Of a DNA stretch of 64,000 nucleotides, positions 63,130 to 64,000 are shown in pieces (position 1 is the first letter of the stretch; every line of letters begins with the position of its first letter). The notes under the pieces were generated by a model. It had not been told where the DNA came from. It searched no databases and saw only the letters and a list, made by a program, of their open reading frames with translations. Origin of the DNA: an uncultured SAR116 cluster alpha proteobacterium (GTDB lineage Bacteria > Pseudomonadota > Alphaproteobacteria > Puniceispirillales > Marisalimonadaceae); NCBI GenBank assembly GCA_902539895.1, contig CACBMD010000001.1, forward strand, positions 54,459 to 118,458, written 5' to 3'. Both the position numbers and the translations under genes were made by a program.

Positions 63130-63591
63130 AGGGTCATTGCCATTTATAAATTCAACTCGCAAAATCTAGAACATATAACAATCAAATCGTGGTTTTTAGA
63201 ATGGGAAAAATTTGTTCAAAAAAAACAATACTCATCAGCACTACAATTTTTTGAAAATGATGTTGTAAGTTTTGGCACTTGGATGGATGTAGTCGAGGGT
63301 TTAGATCAACTTAAAATTAATCAATGGGAAAATATTTGGCCAAATATTAGTGGATTTAAATTTCTAACAGAAACTCTTTTTATTCAATTATCACCAGATA
63401 AACTATTCGCGAATTCCATATTGACATGGACATCTCTTGGTTATCATCAAGATGGAAAAACTTTTGAAAGATCAGGAAGAGCAACCGTAACTTTAAAAAG
63501 ATCCAGTTTAAATTCTGAATGGAAAGGAATACACACACATTTTTCATTAAATAGGGGCGTTCCTCAACAATCTTTTGGAAATTTCAAATAA
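63130..63591 (+). CDS. SnoaL-like (NTF2-fold) protein with no standard start codon
   Basis: The conserved part, MDVVEGLDQLKINQWENIWP and FLTETLFIQLSPDKLFANSILTWTSLGYHQDG, is intact, ending FSLNRGVPQQSFG. Homologous proteins carry about 50 more N-terminal residues, and the same frame is open upstream to 63130 with a fitting NTF2-like segment (IKSWFLEWEKFVQ; FENDVVSFGTW). But the open stretch holds no ATG, GTG or TTG before the internal ATG 63283, and in-frame ATGs at 63112 and 63118 are cut by TGA at 63127. Start may be ATT 63142, with AAGGG 9 bases upstream; otherwise the gene carries a nonsense mutation. Confidence 0.5.
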   Translation, partial: RVIAIYKFNSQNLEHITIKSWFLEWEKFVQKKQYSSALQFFENDVVSFGTWMDVVEGLDQLKINQWENIWPNISGFKFLTETLFIQLSPDKLFANSILTWTSLGYHQDGKTFERSGRATVTLKRSSLNSEWKGIHTHFSLNRGVPQQSFGNFK

Positions 63592-63637
63592 AAAGTTGTA
63601 TTTTTATTATTTAATAATAGTAAATAAGATAATATTT

Positions 63638-63714
63638 CGGGCCATAGCGCAGCCTGGTAGCGCGTCCGTCTGGGGGGCGGGAGGTCACAGGTTCAAATCC
63701 TGTTGGCCCGACCA
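63638..63714 (+). tRNA. tRNA-Pro (anticodon GGG)
   Basis: 77 nt with encoded CCA. Acceptor CGGGCCA/TGGCCCG, D-arm GCGC/GCGC, anticodon loop CTGGGGG with GGG, T-arm ACAGG-TTCAAAT-CCTGT. The anticodon stem has two G-U pairs, which is normal for this tRNA. Confidence 0.96.
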
Positions 63715-63859
63715 TTACAAATCAATGACTAAGCAGACAAGTTATAGCAAAAGATAGAATGTTTTTTAAAAATATTTTTTAATAATCACAAGAAATTAAA
63801 TTTTAATAAATTATATACTGCTGATTGTGCTTCAATTAATTTCATGTTTATAATAAAAT

Positions 63860-64000
63860 ATGAATTCTTCAGATATTGACCGTAAAATAGCTGTAATATT
63901 TGCCACTGATTTAGTTGGTTATAGCAAACATATGGAAAATGATGAAAATGCTACATTACGAGGTCTTCGTGAATGTAACAAGATCATTGAACCTCTTATT
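63860..64000 (+). CDS. Class III adenylate/guanylate cyclase, N-terminal part (cut by window end)
   Basis: The first 47 residues are visible, starting MNSSDIDRKIAVIFATDLVGYSKHM. They match the protein starting at 58981 at 39 of 47 positions, including the metal-ligand Asp17. The gene continues beyond the window. Position after a tRNA gene is the same as for its paralogue, which follows tRNA-Val by 160 bp; this one follows tRNA-Pro by 145 bp. Confidence 0.88.
   Translation, partial: MNSSDIDRKIAVIFATDLVGYSKHMENDENATLRGLRECNKIIEPLI

Noticed and set aside
63575..63757. Frame of 60 aa crossing the tRNA-Pro gene
   Set aside because: It runs through a clear tRNA and shows the typical peptide made by translating tRNA sequence (AIAQPGSASVWG). 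Not a gene.
1..64000. CRISPR array
   Set aside because: No regularly spaced direct repeats of 20-40 bp and no cas-like gene were seen.

Overview
The window is a very AT-rich stretch of a bacterial chromosome with tightly packed genes, many 0-20 bp gaps, stop/start overlaps and TTG/GTG starts. The gene content suggests a streamlined marine alphaproteobacterium: class III cyclase-TolB-like-TPR proteins, UPF0260, DUF3422, IbaG/BolA next to a monothiol glutaredoxin, the purB-C-S-Q-L order, a type II DAHP synthase and a CaiB-type CoA transferase. This placement is inferred from gene content only; no rRNA is present to confirm it.

Region 1 (1-23.7 kb) is ordinary metabolism. It holds an aldo/keto reductase (cut by the window edge), a beta-lactamase-fold serine hydrolase, threonine dehydratase, photolyase plus a membrane metallophosphoesterase, a class III CoA transferase, a GMC oxidoreductase plus YghU-type GST, two SDRs, a DsbA-like oxidoreductase, a flavodoxin-like reductase, a 3-HIBADH-like dehydrogenase, a hot-dog hydratase with glutathione reductase, and type II DAHP synthase followed by two NAD-synthesis genes. 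The aminoacyl-tRNA synthetases gltX and cysS and a TrmJ-like methyltransferase close it. Region 2 (23.7-34.1 kb) has rpsD with a hairpin-rich leader, a minus-strand purine operon ending in bolA and grx4, map, a CinA-like protein, a rhomboid protease, panC and tRNA-Leu(UAA). Region 3 (34.2-46.7 kb) has a flavin 2-hydroxy-acid oxidase, an HD hydrolase, a lipid-modification cluster (SDR, SnoaL-like protein, Cfa-type methyltransferase, DUF1365, FAD oxidoreductase), UPF0260, mnmC, N-formylglutamate amidohydrolase, an aromatic aminotransferase, a thioesterase and a cyclophilin-like protein.

Region 4 (46,755-58,820) is an integrated mobile element of about 12 kb in a tRNA-Val(GAC) gene. A 57-bp perfect direct repeat marks both ends. 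The left copy is a tRNA fragment lacking its 3' part and the right copy is the intact tRNA, so the element has supplied the 5' part and promoter of the living tRNA gene. Next to the left end is a tyrosine integrase. At the right end is an HNH endonuclease-HIT hydrolase operon whose reading frames overlap by ATGA. Both genes have the same twin GTGTCAC motif just upstream, and a 13-bp sequence occurs in inverted orientation near both ends. In the middle is a 470-aa protein with a winged-helix-like N-terminus and three motifs resembling A, B and C of family A or T7-like right-hand polymerases. Nine of the 15 element genes encode membrane or exported proteins. I see no relaxase, capsid, terminase or transposase. 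This element, with its polymerase-like protein and HNH-HIT pair, is the best candidate for an undescribed system.

Region 5 (58.8-64 kb) returns to host-type genes: a class III cyclase-TPR protein, a methyltransferase, DUF3422, a SnoaL-like gene with no standard start, tRNA-Pro(GGG), and the start of a second, closely related cyclase cut by the window end.
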